NCBI GenBank assembly: GCA_010604095.1
Contig: JAABLG010000009.1
Location: 1 to 64,000 of the forward strand
DNA from: Streptococcus vestibularis
Lineage (GTDB): Bacteria; Bacillota; Bacilli; Lactobacillales; Streptococcaceae
Reading direction: 5' to 3'
Length of the DNA stretch: 64,000 nucleotides
The translations under genes and the position numbers were made by a program. Below are positions 45,878 through 55,454 of the stretch, in pieces. The notes below the pieces were generated by a model. It was not told the DNA's origin. It did no database searches and saw nothing but the letters and a program-made list of their open reading frames with translations. How positions within the stretch are numbered: position 1 is the stretch's first letter; every line of letters starts with the position of its first letter.

Positions 45878-45954
45878 ACTCCTTAAAGAAGGTCTTTGTT
45901 TGACAATTCGACTCTCACATAGTAGTATTAAGAAAAATTAAAAAGAGGTATCGT

Positions 45955-46458
45955 ATGAAAAGTTTTACATTGATTAGCGGAATCCTCATAACCCTCTTGG
46001 GCGTCTTTTTCTTCGCTAATCCTACTAATCTTCTGGCCATCGTCGGTTGGCTTTTTGCTCTAGTGATGTTAGTATCAGGTGTATCAAGCCTCATGGTCTA
46101 TTTCAAACGAGATAATGAGAAGCGTTCCTTTATTCAACTTCTTCAAAGTATTATTTCAATCATTTTTGGTATTATTTTGCTTTCAACATCAGCATGGGTA
46201 CTCTCAGGTGTTGCCGTAACTATCATCGCTTGGTGGTTGCTGGTCTCAGCCTTTACTCAGGGTTTTCACGCCTATCGCCAACGTCAGTTTGGCTTTTCAG
46301 GTCAACCTGCCCTGTCAATTGCCTTGATTTGCCTCGTCTTTGGACTACTGCTCTTTAGCGCACCATTTTTCTCAGCCTTTCTGATTGGGCGCTTGGTAGC
46401 TTCATTGATTATTTTTGCAGGTGTCTCTGTTCTCTCCTTTTCATTCCGCTTGTGGTAG
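45955..46458 (+). CDS. DUF308/HdeD-like membrane protein
   Basis: 167 aa, six hydrophobic segments arranged as pairs (GILITLLGVFFFANP, IVGWLFALVMLVSGV, SIISIIFGIILL, ...). Matches the DUF308/HdeD repeat pattern with Gly-rich helices. Function unclear; HdeD relates to acid resistance in enterobacteria, which is no guide here. May share the nadR-nrtR transcript (77-bp gap). Confidence 0.8.
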   Translation: MKSFTLISGILITLLGVFFFANPTNLLAIVGWLFALVMLVSGVSSLMVYFKRDNEKRSFIQLLQSIISIIFGIILLSTSAWVLSGVAVTIIAWWLLVSAFTQGFHAYRQRQFGFSGQPALSIALICLVFGLLLFSAPFFSAFLIGRLVASLIIFAGVSVLSFSFRLW

Positions 46459-46486
46459 GATAGAACCATTCACCAGATAAACATAA

Positions 46487-46512
46487 AAAAGCCTTGCATC
46501 TGCAGGGCTTTT
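46487..46512. terminator. Bidirectional terminator between DUF308 and ABC-F genes
   Basis: 12-bp stem AAAAGCCTTGCA/TGCAGGGCTTTT with a 2-nt loop and A/T-rich flanks on both sides; serves two converging genes. Confidence 0.8.
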
Positions 46513-46536
46513 GTCATACTTTGATTACTAAAGAAC

Positions 46537-48417
46537 TTACCCTTCTAGCTCACTCAAATACTCATAGCGTTCATATTTTTCAAGCAAGCTTTCATTAGTG
46601 GCATCCAAGTCACGTTGAAGGCTGGCTAGCTGTCCATAATCGCTTGCATTTTCAAGCATGGCTGCTTCAATCTCTTCGATTTTAGCTTCAAGCTCGGCAA
46701 TTTCATCTTCAATAGTCGCCCACTCTTGTTTTTCAAAGTAACTCATGCGTTTTTTGTCTTCTTTGACTTTTTCAACCTTAACGCTAGCTTGTGCTTTTTC
46801 CTTCTCAAGAAGGGCCGATTGCTCTTGTAAGAAGGCTTTTTCATCAAGGTAGTCCGTATAATTGCCAAAGAACTCACGCACGCCACCATCTTCAAAGGCT
46901 AGAATCTTGTTTGCCACCTTGTCCAAGAAATAGCGGTCGTGACTTACGGTAACGACAGGGCCACCAAAACCATTAAGGAAGTTTTCCAAAACCGTCAAAG
47001 TTGCAATGTCCAGGTCGTTTGTCGGCTCATCCAAGAGCAGAACATTGGGCTTTTCAATCAAAATCTTAAGTAGATAAAGACGTTTCTTTTCCCCACCAGA
47101 GAGCTTAGCAATCTGTGTTCCATGGGTAGAACGAGGAAAAAGGAACTGCTCCAAGAGCTCGGTGATACTGGTTGTTCCAACTGTTGTCTTGACTTCATCC
47201 GCCACTTCTTGCAAGTAGTTAATGACACGCTTGCTCTCATCCATGTCCTTAATTTGCTGTGAGAAATAACCAATACGTACCGTCTCACCAATATCCAAGA
47301 CACCAGCTGTAGGCACAAGATCACCATTAATGAGATTGAGCAAGGTCGATTTCCCGACACCGTTATCACCAACAATACCGATACGATCACGATTTTGCAT
47401 GATAAGGTTGAAATCACTGAGAATTTGCTTGCCAGCTTCATAAGCAAAATCGACATGCTCAAAGTTAACTACCTTCTTACCAATACGGCTAGTCTCAAAG
47501 TTAATTTCAAGATCGTCATTATTGACCGTTTGGTGAACCTCACCCTTTAGATCCTTAAAACGATTGATACGAGCTTGTTGTTTGGTCGCACGAGCTTGTG
47601 GTTGCGTTCGCATCCAGGCCAACTCCTGCTTATAGAGTTGCTTTTTCTTGTGTAGAGCTGCTGCATCACGCTCATCTTGTTCAGCCTTGAGTCGCACGTA
47701 ATCTTGATAATTTCCTTGGTACTCAATCAGATTAGCCTGATCTAGCTCAAAGATGCGTGTTGCCACATTATCCAAGAAATAACGGTCGTGGGTAATGAAA
47801 AGCACGGTTTTTTTAGACGACTTGAGAAAATTTGTCAACCAGGCAATGGTATCAATATCCAAATGGTTGGTTGGTTCGTCCAAAAGCAAAAGATCAGCAT
47901 CATTCAAGAGAACCTGAGCCAACTGAACACGACGTCGAAGACCCCCTGAGAGGTCACCAACCTTTTGCGAGAGGTCTGAAAGACCCAGCCTAGACAAGAC
48001 TGTCTTAACCTCACTTTCAATAGACCAAGCATCCAGACTATCCATCTCAGCCATAACCTTCTCCAAGCGAGTCTGATTATCCTCAGAATAATCCGCCATA
48101 AGCGTTTCATACTCACGAATCAAGGCCATCTCACGAAGGTCCGATGACAAGACCGTATCAAGAACTGTCTTGCTATCATCAAATTCTGGCTCCTGAGTCA
48201 AATAAGCTATCTTGTAGCCATTGGCCTTGGTGAAAGGCGAGACATCACCATCAAATCCAATACGCTCAGATACAACATCTAACAAGGTTGTCTTACCTGT
48301 CCCATTGACACCAATAATCCCAATACGATCCAAATCATGGATAATGAATGAAATCTCTTTAAAAACCGTCTTATCTCCAACGGACTTGGTTAATTTTTCA
48401 ACAATAAAATCTGACAT
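46537..48417 (-). CDS. ABC-F family ATPase (YfmR/Uup-like)
   Basis: 626 aa. Two ABC domains without transmembrane parts: Walker A GVNGTGKTT and GDNGVGKST, signatures LSGGLRRRV and LSGGEKKRL, Walker B LLLLDEPTNHLD and VLLLDEPTNDLD. The linker between domains has LYKQELAWMRTQPQARATKQQARINRF. A C-terminal coiled coil (about 545-625) is typical of Uup/YfmR. Acts on ribosomes during translation; antibiotic protection is not indicated. Confidence 0.92.
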   Translation of the reverse strand: MSDFIVEKLTKSVGDKTVFKEISFIIHDLDRIGIIGVNGTGKTTLLDVVSERIGFDGDVSPFTKANGYKIAYLTQEPEFDDSKTVLDTVLSSDLREMALIREYETLMADYSEDNQTRLEKVMAEMDSLDAWSIESEVKTVLSRLGLSDLSQKVGDLSGGLRRRVQLAQVLLNDADLLLLDEPTNHLDIDTIAWLTNFLKSSKKTVLFITHDRYFLDNVATRIFELDQANLIEYQGNYQDYVRLKAEQDERDAAALHKKKQLYKQELAWMRTQPQARATKQQARINRFKDLKGEVHQTVNNDDLEINFETSRIGKKVVNFEHVDFAYEAGKQILSDFNLIMQNRDRIGIVGDNGVGKSTLLNLINGDLVPTAGVLDIGETVRIGYFSQQIKDMDESKRVINYLQEVADEVKTTVGTTSITELLEQFLFPRSTHGTQIAKLSGGEKKRLYLLKILIEKPNVLLLDEPTNDLDIATLTVLENFLNGFGGPVVTVSHDRYFLDKVANKILAFEDGGVREFFGNYTDYLDEKAFLQEQSALLEKEKAQASVKVEKVKEDKKRMSYFEKQEWATIEDEIAELEAKIEEIEAAMLENASDYGQLASLQRDLDATNESLLEKYERYEYLSELEG

Positions 48418-48447
48418 CTTACCTCCTTTTTACAAATAACACCGCTA

Positions 48448-48479
48448 CGGATCTTACGCATGCTCTGTAGCGGTGTGTC
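48448..48479 (-). terminator. Hairpin between cca and the ABC-F gene
   Basis: ACACCGCTAC / GTAGCGGTGT 10-bp stem with an 18-nt loop. The U-tract on the minus strand is weak, so it may be an attenuator or RNA-processing hairpin. Confidence 0.45.
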
Positions 48480-48500
48480 ATTTTTATAACGTCTAAAGGT

Positions 48501-49703
48501 TCACTTCATAGCTTGAACAAAGGCTATAATGGCTTCCTTGTCATTAGCTAGATTTCCATTAACAATAGTATTTTCAATAGCTTTGAGTGTACGACCAAGG
48601 TCCGGCCCAGGTTTGAAACCCAGCTCTTTCATCAGCATACCGCCATTTACAACAATTTCGTGCTTATCATGGATGAGCAACTGACCATCCAACTCAGCAA
48701 TACTCTCATAATCGACTGTCAAGCCCTGAGCTTGTCTCAAACCTTCAGCTTCCTCTAGGAGCTCCTTACCATAGTGATAAACATCTTGCTTGGTCACAGC
48801 TCTCTCCATACGGAATTTGAAAATCTCAACCAGAGATTGTACTGTCTTCTGGAAATTCACAGAGGTCTTCCATTTTTTAAGGAAAGAGCGTGGATTGTCA
48901 TGCTTGAGAGCCAAAAGCGTTGCTGCCCAGGCCTGCTCAGAACTTGTAAATCTAAATCCTTCAGCATAATCTGCCACAAAAGACTGCCATTTCTCAGCTG
49001 TCTCTTGAAAATCTGGAAGGTACTGATAGGCCTTAGTCTCTAGAAGAGCCTTGATTCCTTTCTTCCAATGTGGGGCCAAAAGTAGCTTATCAAACTCGAT
49101 GAAACTTCGCTCAATCGAAATCTTTTCCAAAAGCGGAGCATGGCTGGTCATCGCCTCAAAAGTCTTTTCTTCGATATCAAAGTCTAAACTTGCCGCAAAA
49201 CGTAACCCACGCATGATGCGAAGGGCATCCTCGTTAAAGCGTTCCTCAGCCTTACCAACAGCCCTCAAAACACGGTTGTCCAAGTCAGCAAGACCATTGA
49301 ACTTGTCGATAACCTCAGCATTTTCATTAAGAGCAAAAGCATTGACTGTAAAATCACGACGCTTAAGATCCTCTTCCAACGAACGCACAAAGGACACACT
49401 GGACGGACGACGGTAATCTACATAGACATCCTCTGTGCGGAAGGTCGTCACCTCATATTCACCGCCATTTTCCAAAACCAAGACCGTCCCATGCTCTATG
49501 CCGATATCTACCGTACGCTCGAAAATCTGTTTGGTTTCCTCAGGGTAAGAAGACGATGCAATGTCCACGTCATGGATGGGACGATTGAGAAGAACATCAC
49601 GAACAGATCCTCCAACAAAGTAAGCCTCAAATCCAGCAGCCTTAATTTTCTCTAATATTGGTAAAGCCTCCTGAAACTCAGAAGGCAAATAACTTAATCT
49701 CAT
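48501..49703 (-). CDS. cca: CCA-adding tRNA nucleotidyltransferase
   Basis: 400 aa. Class II CCA enzyme: [19 protein letters not shown] (GGxxR and DxD metal site), [12 protein letters not shown] (motif B), and the helical neck/body ending [16 protein letters not shown]. Adds or repairs the 3' CCA of tRNAs. Overlaps the dapB end by 4 bp. Confidence 0.96.
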   Translation of the reverse strand: MRLSYLPSEFQEALPILEKIKAAGFEAYFVGGSVRDVLLNRPIHDVDIASSSYPEETKQIFERTVDIGIEHGTVLVLENGGEYEVTTFRTEDVYVDYRRPSSVSFVRSLEEDLKRRDFTVNAFALNENAEVIDKFNGLADLDNRVLRAVGKAEERFNEDALRIMRGLRFAASLDFDIEEKTFEAMTSHAPLLEKISIERSFIEFDKLLLAPHWKKGIKALLETKAYQYLPDFQETAEKWQSFVADYAEGFRFTSSEQAWAATLLALKHDNPRSFLKKWKTSVNFQKTVQSLVEIFKFRMERAVTKQDVYHYGKELLEEAEGLRQAQGLTVDYESIAELDGQLLIHDKHEIVVNGGMLMKELGFKPGPDLGRTLKAIENTIVNGNLANDKEAIIAFVQAMK

Positions 49704-50467
49704 AGTAAATGTTCCAAACCATAAACAAGCTGGTCACGTTTAACCACTTCTTTAATCCCAAGATTAACACCACCCATAAAGGAAATACGGTCGTAAGAGT
49801 CGTGACGCAAGGTCAAGCCTTCTCCTTGGGCACCAAAGATGACCTCTTGGTGAGCCACAAGACCTGGCAAACGCACACTGTGAATACGGAAGCCATCAAA
49901 CTCCGCACCACGTGCTCCGGCAAGTGTTTCCACCTCATCTTCAGCTCCTTGACGTTTAGGTTCACGAACTTCACGAATAAGTTCAGCCGTTTTCACTGCT
50001 GTACCTGAAGGGGCATCCTTCTTCTTATCGTGGTGAAGCTCAATGATTTCAAGGTCTGGGAAGTATTTGCTGGCTTCTGCCGCAAACTTCATCAGAAGGA
50101 TGGCACCAATAGCAAAGTTTGGAGCAATCAAGCCACCAATTGACTTGTCTTTAGAAAGGGCTGTCAAGTCCTGAATCTGTGCTTCTGTAAATCCTGTCGT
50201 ACCCACAACTGGTGCAAAACCATTTTCCAAAGCAAAATGGGTATTTTCATAGGCAACAGCTGGCATGGTGAAATCCACCCAGACATCTGCGTCAAAGCCA
50301 ACCAAATCCGCCTTATCCGTGAAGACAGGAACACCGTCCACTTCTTTTTCTGTCGCAAATGGGTCAAGCAAGGCAGCCAAGGTCAATTCATCATCTCCCT
50401 TGACCATATCAACCGCAGTTGAACCCATTCTTCCTTTAAATCCAGCAACAATAACTTTAATAGACAT
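49700..50467 (-). CDS. dapB: 4-hydroxy-tetrahydrodipicolinate reductase
   Basis: 255 aa. NAD(P)-binding GFKGRMGS near the N-terminus, VGTTGFT, and the catalytic [15 protein letters not shown] segment (ExHHxxKxDAPSGTA). Second step of the diaminopimelate/lysine branch, supplying lysine for peptidoglycan cross-links. Confidence 0.97.
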   Translation of the reverse strand: MSIKVIVAGFKGRMGSTAVDMVKGDDELTLAALLDPFATEKEVDGVPVFTDKADLVGFDADVWVDFTMPAVAYENTHFALENGFAPVVGTTGFTEAQIQDLTALSKDKSIGGLIAPNFAIGAILLMKFAAEASKYFPDLEIIELHHDKKKDAPSGTAVKTAELIREVREPKRQGAEDEVETLAGARGAEFDGFRIHSVRLPGLVAHQEVIFGAQGEGLTLRHDSYDRISFMGGVNLGIKEVVKRDQLVYGLEHLL

Positions 50468-50528
50468 ATCATTTTTCCTCTCTATTGATCATAGTTGTAG
50501 ACAATCCCCATTCAAAATGGATTGTTCT

Positions 50529-51371
50529 TTATTTGGTGAACTTAGGTGTCAAGCCTAGAACTAACGCTCCCTCTCCCAAGTGGGTAGCAATCACGGCACA
50601 GAGAGACACCACTGTTGAAACCTCAACACCTTGGGCTTCAAGCTGTTCTTTAAAATCCTCTGCCTTTTCAGGAACATTGGTATGCAAAATGCTGAGCTCC
50701 ATGTTTTGATTGTCCTCAGCTAGGGCAACCAAACGCTTCACAGCTTTCTTCTCTGTACGCACCTTTTCAAAAACAACGATTTTTCCTTCATCATTAAAAT
50801 TCAAAATAGGTTTGATAGACAAAAGATTTCCTAAAAGCGCCGAACCATTCGACAAACGTCCTCCCTTAACCAAATGGTGAAGGTCATCCACGAGAATATA
50901 AGCTGTTGTTTGTGCAATTTGCTCATCTAGTTTCTTCAAGATATTGTCAAAAGACATCTCTTGAGCTGACCAATGCAAAACGTTTCTCACCATGGCACCC
51001 ATAGGAGTTGCCGTTATTTTAGTATCAGGAAAAGCAATCTTCAGCTTGGCATGATCTTCAATCAAAAACTGACTGTTGGCCCAAAAGCCAGAAATGCCTG
51101 ATGAAAGGAAAAGCCCAATGACATTGGTGTAACCTTTATCCTCTAACTCCATCAGCAGGTTATCCAAATCAGCCAGATTAGGTTGCGACGTCTTGAGCAG
51201 TTCTTCTGAGTTCGCCATTTGCGCATAAAACTGTTTCAAGTCCAAGTTTTTTCCTTCAACAAAAGGCTGCCCCTCAATGATGACCGGAATATCTAAAATA
51301 TATACATCAGCATGTCCCTGAATATCGACAGGGAGATTAACCGATGAATCCGTAATAACTGCAAGAGTCAT
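50529..51371 (-). CDS. DegV-family fatty-acid-binding protein
   Basis: 280 aa from ATG 51371: GGAG lies 7 nt upstream inside the previous gene's end, and DegV homology starts at MTLAVITDSSVNLP. Later landmarks are KTSQPNLADL, FLSSGISGFWANS, ILVDDLHHLVKGGRLSNGSALLGNLLSIKPIL and GLTPKF-type end. DegV/FakB proteins bind fatty acids and, with FakA, make acyl-phosphate. Starts 1 bp after the DUF1149 stop. Confidence 0.93.
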   Translation of the reverse strand: MTLAVITDSSVNLPVDIQGHADVYILDIPVIIEGQPFVEGKNLDLKQFYAQMANSEELLKTSQPNLADLDNLLMELEDKGYTNVIGLFLSSGISGFWANSQFLIEDHAKLKIAFPDTKITATPMGAMVRNVLHWSAQEMSFDNILKKLDEQIAQTTAYILVDDLHHLVKGGRLSNGSALLGNLLSIKPILNFNDEGKIVVFEKVRTEKKAVKRLVALAEDNQNMELSILHTNVPEKAEDFKEQLEAQGVEVSTVVSLCAVIATHLGEGALVLGLTPKFTK

Positions 51372-51372
51372 C

Positions 51373-51747
51373 TTAGAACTCCAAGTTGATACCTGGGCGA
51401 TCCAAGGCAATCTCAGTGACTTCATAAGTCAAACGTTGAAGCGTATCCAACAAAGGTGCCGCCAAAGTCTCTGCTTCTTCTTGTGAGAAGTCTTTAGGTT
51501 CATTGACGATACGGTTTTGAATATGATCCATTTGAGAGACAATCCCTGAGATAACAAACTCATCACGGACAATCATAAATTGCAAAACAGCAACAACCGA
51601 CGTGTTGTTAGCTTCTTCATCTTTATTGTGCAACTGGAAAGTTACCTCAACATTAGTTTTAGGAACACCATTTTCTTTTTCCCACTCATGGTTACGAACA
51701 TCATAGTGGTAACGGTTAACGAATACTTTTTCGCGAATTAAATCCAT
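51373..51747 (-). CDS. DUF1149-family protein
   Basis: 124 aa, cytosolic, mixed alpha/beta; VEVTFQLHNKDEE, VAVLQFMIVRDEFVISG and LTYEVTEIALDRPGINLEF fit the DUF1149 family, which has a SecB-like fold. Function unknown. First gene of the run DUF1149-degV-dapB-cca-ABC-F. Extended -10 TGCTATAAT at 51781-51789. Confidence 0.85.
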   Translation of the reverse strand: MDLIREKVFVNRYHYDVRNHEWEKENGVPKTNVEVTFQLHNKDEEANNTSVVAVLQFMIVRDEFVISGIVSQMDHIQNRIVNEPKDFSQEEAETLAAPLLDTLQRLTYEVTEIALDRPGINLEF

Positions 51748-51780
51748 TAGTCATTATTCTCCTTGATACAATTACTCTTT

Positions 51781-51789
51781 ATTATAGCA
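51781..51789 (-). promoter_or_regulatory. Extended -10 promoter of the DUF1149-degV-dapB-cca run
   Basis: TGCTATAAT on the minus strand, about 34 bp before ATG 51747. Confidence 0.5.
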
Positions 51790-51927
51790 TAAATATGGTT
51801 TTTGATGGAAATATTATTGACAGAAAAATGAGTATTTTAATGAGTTTTTAACACTATAATTCGGGAGTAACTGACAAATGAAAATAAAGACGAGAGTAGG
51901 GCAAAACTTGAATGAACGAGTAAAAAA

Positions 51928-51966
51928 CTAAAAGAGGGCCCTCTCAACAATAAGAGAACCCTTTAA
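51928..51966 (-). terminator. Terminator of the RimJ/RimL-type gene
   Basis: Imperfect stem-loop AAAGGGTTCTC...GAGAGGGCCCTCTTT with T-run TTTTAGTTTTTT on the minus strand. Confidence 0.6.
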
Positions 51967-51973
51967 ACAAGCA

Positions 51974-52675
51974 CTAACATTCCTTTAATGAACGTTTCTG
52001 TTGTCCATTTTCGTCAAAATTATCAGGAGCTAACCAGTTCTCAAAGCGCTCTTTTAGTTCAGGCCACTCACTGTCAATAATAGAGAACCAGTCCGTATCA
52101 CGGCTACGTCCCTTATAGATAGCATGGTTACGGAAACGCCCTTCGAAGGTGAAACCTAGTCGCTGTGCTGCATTGGCGGAAGGACGGTTGAGACTGTCAC
52201 ATTTCCATTCATAGCGACGGTAGTTTAGCACGTCAAAAACATAGGTCATCACTAAATATTGGGCTTCGGTAGCTGCTCGCGTTTTTTGTAAGGCTGGAGC
52301 CAAAATGACCCGTCCCATCTCTACACTCCGATTTTTAGGCGTAATAGCCATGAGTGAGAAAGTGCCCAGAACCTTTCCTGAGGCCTTATCCCTAATGGCA
52401 AAGAAATAAGGATTAGAAGACTGCTCATAGTCTTCCAAACACTGACGTACTGCTTCTTCAGATTCAAAAGGATCCGCATACATATAGGTCCAGTCAGAAA
52501 GAATCCGATTGGTAAAGTAAAAGTCAAGAATATCCTCGTAGTGTTCTGCTACTGTCAAATGTTCAACGCTACAATAGCGACCGTCCAAGAGAGTGATGTC
52601 CGGCATCTTCCCAGGGCTGGCATCCGCTAAGCTTGGTCCGACTTCTTGTTGGTACTGATTCAAAGGCATAGTCAT
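51974..52675 (-). CDS. RimJ/RimL-like GNAT acetyltransferase
   Basis: 233 aa. Acetyltransf_3 pattern: GTFSLMAITPKNRSVEMGRVILAPALQKTRAATEAQYLVMTYVFDVLNYRRYEWKCDSLNRPSANAAQRLGFTFEGRFRNHAIYKGRSRDTDWFSII. These acetylate protein N-termini, drugs or small amines; substrate unknown. Own RBS GGAAGATG. Confidence 0.9.
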   Translation of the reverse strand: MTMPLNQYQQEVGPSLADASPGKMPDITLLDGRYCSVEHLTVAEHYEDILDFYFTNRILSDWTYMYADPFESEEAVRQCLEDYEQSSNPYFFAIRDKASGKVLGTFSLMAITPKNRSVEMGRVILAPALQKTRAATEAQYLVMTYVFDVLNYRRYEWKCDSLNRPSANAAQRLGFTFEGRFRNHAIYKGRSRDTDWFSIIDSEWPELKERFENWLAPDNFDENGQQKRSLKEC

Positions 52676-52696
52676 CTTCCTTTCATAAATAAGAAA

Positions 52697-52718
52697 AGCC
52701 TACACAAAAGTGCAGACT
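52697..52718 (-). terminator. Terminator of rplU-rpmA
   Basis: AGTCTGCAC-TTTT-GTGTAGGCT stem-loop (two G-U pairs), then TTTTCTT on the minus strand. Confidence 0.75.
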
Positions 52719-52727
52719 TTAGCTGAA

Positions 52728-53018
52728 TTATTTAGCAACTGGGTATACAGATACTTGTTTTTTGTCGCGACCTTTACGTTCGAAACGTACAACACCTTCA
52801 ACTTTAGCGAAGAGTGTATCGTCACCACCACGGCCTACGTTTACACCTGGATAGATGTGTGTACCGCGTTGACGGTAAAGGATTGATCCACCTGTTACAG
52901 TTTGACCATCAGCAGCTTTGGCACCAAGACGTTTAGCTTCTGAATCACGACCATTGGAAGTAGAACCCCCACCTTTTTTGTGGGCGAAAAGTTGCAAGTT
53001 TTCAAGAGTTTTCAACAT
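52728..53018 (-). CDS. rpmA: 50S ribosomal protein L27 with cleavable N-terminal extension
   Basis: 96 aa. L27 core [23 protein letters not shown]. The N-terminal extension [11 protein letters not shown] matches the Firmicute form that the Prp protease removes after LQLF. Only 36 bp separate it from rplU, leaving no room for the prp gene usually found between them. Confidence 0.97.
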   Translation of the reverse strand: MLKTLENLQLFAHKKGGGSTSNGRDSEAKRLGAKAADGQTVTGGSILYRQRGTHIYPGVNVGRGGDDTLFAKVEGVVRFERKGRDKKQVSVYPVAK

Positions 53019-53053
53019 AAGATTGTGTCCTTTCTTAGTGATTAGTCGTTAGC

Positions 53054-53368
53054 TTACGCGTTGATAGCGTTGATAACAACTTTTGTATAAGGTTGACGGT
53101 GACCTTGTTTACGGTGGCTACCTTTTTTAGGTTTGTATTTGAAAGTAACAACTTTCTTTTGTTTACCTTGTTTTTCGATAGTTCCGACAACAGTAGCTCC
53201 TTCAACAACTGGAGTACCTACTACAGTTTTATCACCACCGACAAGAACAACTTCGTTAAAAGTTACTTCTGATCCAGCTTCAGCGTTGATTTTTTCAACG
53301 TAGATCGCTTGACCTACTTCAACTTTAACTTGTTTTCCACCAGTTTTGATGATTGCGTATGTGCTCAT
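53054..53368 (-). CDS. rplU: 50S ribosomal protein L21
   Basis: 104 aa from ATG 53368 with AGGAGG 6 nt upstream; the frame extends upstream into the leader, but that part is not coding. Contains [20 protein letters not shown] and the basic [22 protein letters not shown] tail. 23S rRNA-binding protein of the large subunit. Confidence 0.98.
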   Translation of the reverse strand: MSTYAIIKTGGKQVKVEVGQAIYVEKINAEAGSEVTFNEVVLVGGDKTVVGTPVVEGATVVGTIEKQGKQKKVVTFKYKPKKGSHRKQGHRQPYTKVVINAINA

Positions 53369-53497
53369 GATGCACCTCCTATTAAAATTTTTAATGTGTC
53401 TGAGGTTTCCCTCTGTGAAGACTCGCCTAGTACTGCGGGGACGAACCCACTTGCAAACAGTAGTCGTGCGGTTGCACAGGACGTGCATTTAGTCAAC
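53369..53497 (-). ncRNA. Ribosomal protein L21 leader
   Basis: About 130-nt GC-richer structured leader before rplU with segments such as GTGCAACCGCACGACTACTG and GGGTTCGTCCCCGCAGTACTAG, consistent in position and character with the Firmicute L21 leader motif thought to bind L21 or another product for autoregulation. Confidence 0.8.
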
Positions 53498-53503
53498 GTT
53501 TCA

Positions 53504-53532
53504 ATTCTATCATTTTTTTACTCTAATAGCAA
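53504..53532 (-). promoter_or_regulatory. Promoter of rplU-rpmA
   Basis: TTGCTA (53532-53527), 17-bp spacer ending TGA, TAGAAT (53509-53504) on the minus strand. Confidence 0.6.
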
Positions 53533-53593
53533 GAGAAAAAGTTTTTACTTTTTCTTATTTTGTCAACTTAGATTTAACTACAAAATCAAGCTT

Positions 53594-54130
53594 CTAATCC
53601 ACTCTGACACCATGCTTTCCTAAAAAGGTCTTAGCCAAAGCGTTCTCCAAAGCTGCTAGGGAAAGCGTCTTATCGGTTGTTAAAATCTGATAACGCTCAG
53701 TCCCTTCAAAATAGAAATGATTCAAAGCTTGATAGCCATTTTTTTCGTAAAATGCTAGACGTTTTAGACGTTGAGCTCGATTAGAAACATTAGGATCATC
53801 CATGGGCTCAATCGTGAGAACACATGGGCAAACGCCTGCTTCTTTCTTAACTTGTGCCAAAATCTGACTACCGTATCCCTGAGACTGTTTACTTTCTTCA
53901 ACCGCAAGAAAGAGTAAGTATACTAGGCTGTCAGTATAGATGGTATAGGTTAAGCCAATAAAAGTTTGCTTATCATAATAAGCCAGAAATTCCTGTCCTT
54001 TTTTCAAGCCATTCCAAGACAATTGCCAGAGGGGAAGACGCTCACAAGCAGGAAAAGCCGCTTCATAAAGCGAAGCGACCTGTCTAAACGTTGGTGTAAA
54101 AGGGTAAACCTTACGAACCTGAACTGCCAT
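53594..54130 (-). CDS. GNAT-family N-acetyltransferase
   Basis: 178 aa from ATG 54130, where homology begins (AVQVRKVYPFTPTFRQVASLYEAAFP); the frame is open further upstream, but that overlaps gtfB. GNAT core: LFLAVEESKQSQGYGSQILAQVKKEAG (Q-x-x-G-x-G/S) and RLAFYEKNGY. Lies 4 bp after the gtfB stop, so it may be co-expressed with gtfAB, but a functional link is not established. Substrate unknown. Confidence 0.85.
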   Translation of the reverse strand: MAVQVRKVYPFTPTFRQVASLYEAAFPACERLPLWQLSWNGLKKGQEFLAYYDKQTFIGLTYTIYTDSLVYLLFLAVEESKQSQGYGSQILAQVKKEAGVCPCVLTIEPMDDPNVSNRAQRLKRLAFYEKNGYQALNHFYFEGTERYQILTTDKTLSLAALENALAKTFLGKHGVRVD

Positions 54131-54134
54131 GACC

Positions 54135-55454
54135 CTAACCAATGACCTTTTGATAATCTTCTGGTGTCGCCACACGAGCATGCTCACGTTGACGGTCAAG
54201 AAGATGTCTAAAGAACTCATGGTTGCCCAAGGCTTCATGAAGGGTTTGCTTGAAGTGACCGGCATCCATCGGTGAAAAGATATTGCTTGGCGCTGTATAC
54301 TCTGAACCATGACTAGTGTTCGTAAAGGCAAGGATAAGCATATTATTTTCGAAAGCAGCACGGGTCGCTGACAAGATTTCATTTTGATGGTTAATATCCA
54401 AGTAGAAATCAGCTTCTTGATAAAGGCGTTTAACCTGTTCTGTTGTAATGTTAGGATAAAGACTAACATTGCTATATTTAGCCAAATCCATCAAGCGACT
54501 TGACATCTCTGTAATAGCCCCGACATGATAGTGCATGGTAGGTACTTCACTAACAATACTTTCCAGATGTTCAACCTGATCGGAATTGGTCAAGATAAGT
54601 GCATGGTTTTGGAAATGATTTTGACGTGCAAATGGATACATGAAGCCAAGGAAAGCTACATGAGAAGCCTGCTGGGGACTAATCAATTTTAGCAAATTCG
54701 TGTAGGCTGTGTAATCCTGAACAACAATCTTGGTTTGACGGTGATTGCTATCAAGGAGCAAACGCATATTGCCAGGAACTGTGTCTGTAATTGGCTCTTG
54801 CCAGAAAAGCACATCTTGGCCAGAATTTGGAAGGTTCATCGTTGTCAAGAAAGGCGTTGACAGTGAGTTATAAAGGATACGACTTAAATCATAACCCGCC
54901 TCTTGGAAATAGAAGACTACAAATTCCGACTTATTTTTGAAAATGTAGACTTTTTCCTTCCAATTCAAGATAACATCCTTGGTCAAATGGTTAACAACGA
55001 TAACTTCCTTGTTGTCTGGCGTGAAATAACTAGTGATAGTCGCTTCTTGTTTAACGTTGTACGTTGTCTGAGAAAAACGATAGCCCTTGTTATTATAGCG
55101 GTCAGTCACGCGCAAGCGGCCTGACTCATCATACCAGTCCACAGCATTTACCAAACGTTGATGTTCAGGATGCGCATAATGAATATGTCCACGTTTTTTA
55201 TCAAAACGGAAAATTTCTGCATTACTATTAGTCCCTAAAATTTCCCAGTAATCTGGCACGGGCACTTGATTAAAGTAAAGAGCAGATCCCTGAACCTTAT
55301 CAAAACCAGTGAAATAAAGGTAGGGCGAGGTTACATCACTAGGTAGAAAGCCATCATCCGAAAGGCAAACCGTTGTATTGGCATAGCCAGCAACGATTAA
55401 GGAGTATTGGAGATCCCAACTACCCTGACTATAACTTTCAAATAAATTAATCAT
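54135..55454 (-). CDS. gtfB: Accessory Sec glycosyltransferase partner GtfB-like
   Basis: 439 aa. Matches GtfB, the co-chaperone/activator half of the GtfA-GtfB O-GlcNAc transferase for serine-rich-repeat adhesins: the start INLFESYSQGSWDLQYSLIVAGYANTTVCL and the RFDKKRGHIHYAHPEHQRLVNAVDWYD segment are typical. C-terminal glycosyltransferase-like Rossmann part (ILTNSDQVEHLESIVSEVPTMHYHVGAITEMSSRLMDLAKYSNVSLYPNI). Overlaps gtfA by 8 bp. In S. salivarius an orphan pair called GtfE/GtfF is known to glycosylate SRR proteins; this may be that pair. Confidence 0.85.
   Translation of the reverse strand: MINLFESYSQGSWDLQYSLIVAGYANTTVCLSDDGFLPSDVTSPYLYFTGFDKVQGSALYFNQVPVPDYWEILGTNSNAEIFRFDKKRGHIHYAHPEHQRLVNAVDWYDESGRLRVTDRYNNKGYRFSQTTYNVKQEATITSYFTPDNKEVIVVNHLTKDVILNWKEKVYIFKNKSEFVVFYFQEAGYDLSRILYNSLSTPFLTTMNLPNSGQDVLFWQEPITDTVPGNMRLLLDSNHRQTKIVVQDYTAYTNLLKLISPQQASHVAFLGFMYPFARQNHFQNHALILTNSDQVEHLESIVSEVPTMHYHVGAITEMSSRLMDLAKYSNVSLYPNITTEQVKRLYQEADFYLDINHQNEILSATRAAFENNMLILAFTNTSHGSEYTAPSNIFSPMDAGHFKQTLHEALGNHEFFRHLLDRQREHARVATPEDYQKVIG

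Noticed and set aside
53369..53488. N-terminal extension of L21 from an upstream ATG
   Set aside because: The extension is the structured L21 leader read as codons; the AGGAGG-supported start is 53368.
54131..54469. 113-codon N-terminal extension of the GNAT gene
   Set aside because: It overlaps gtfB in another frame and lacks acetyltransferase features; homology starts at 54130.
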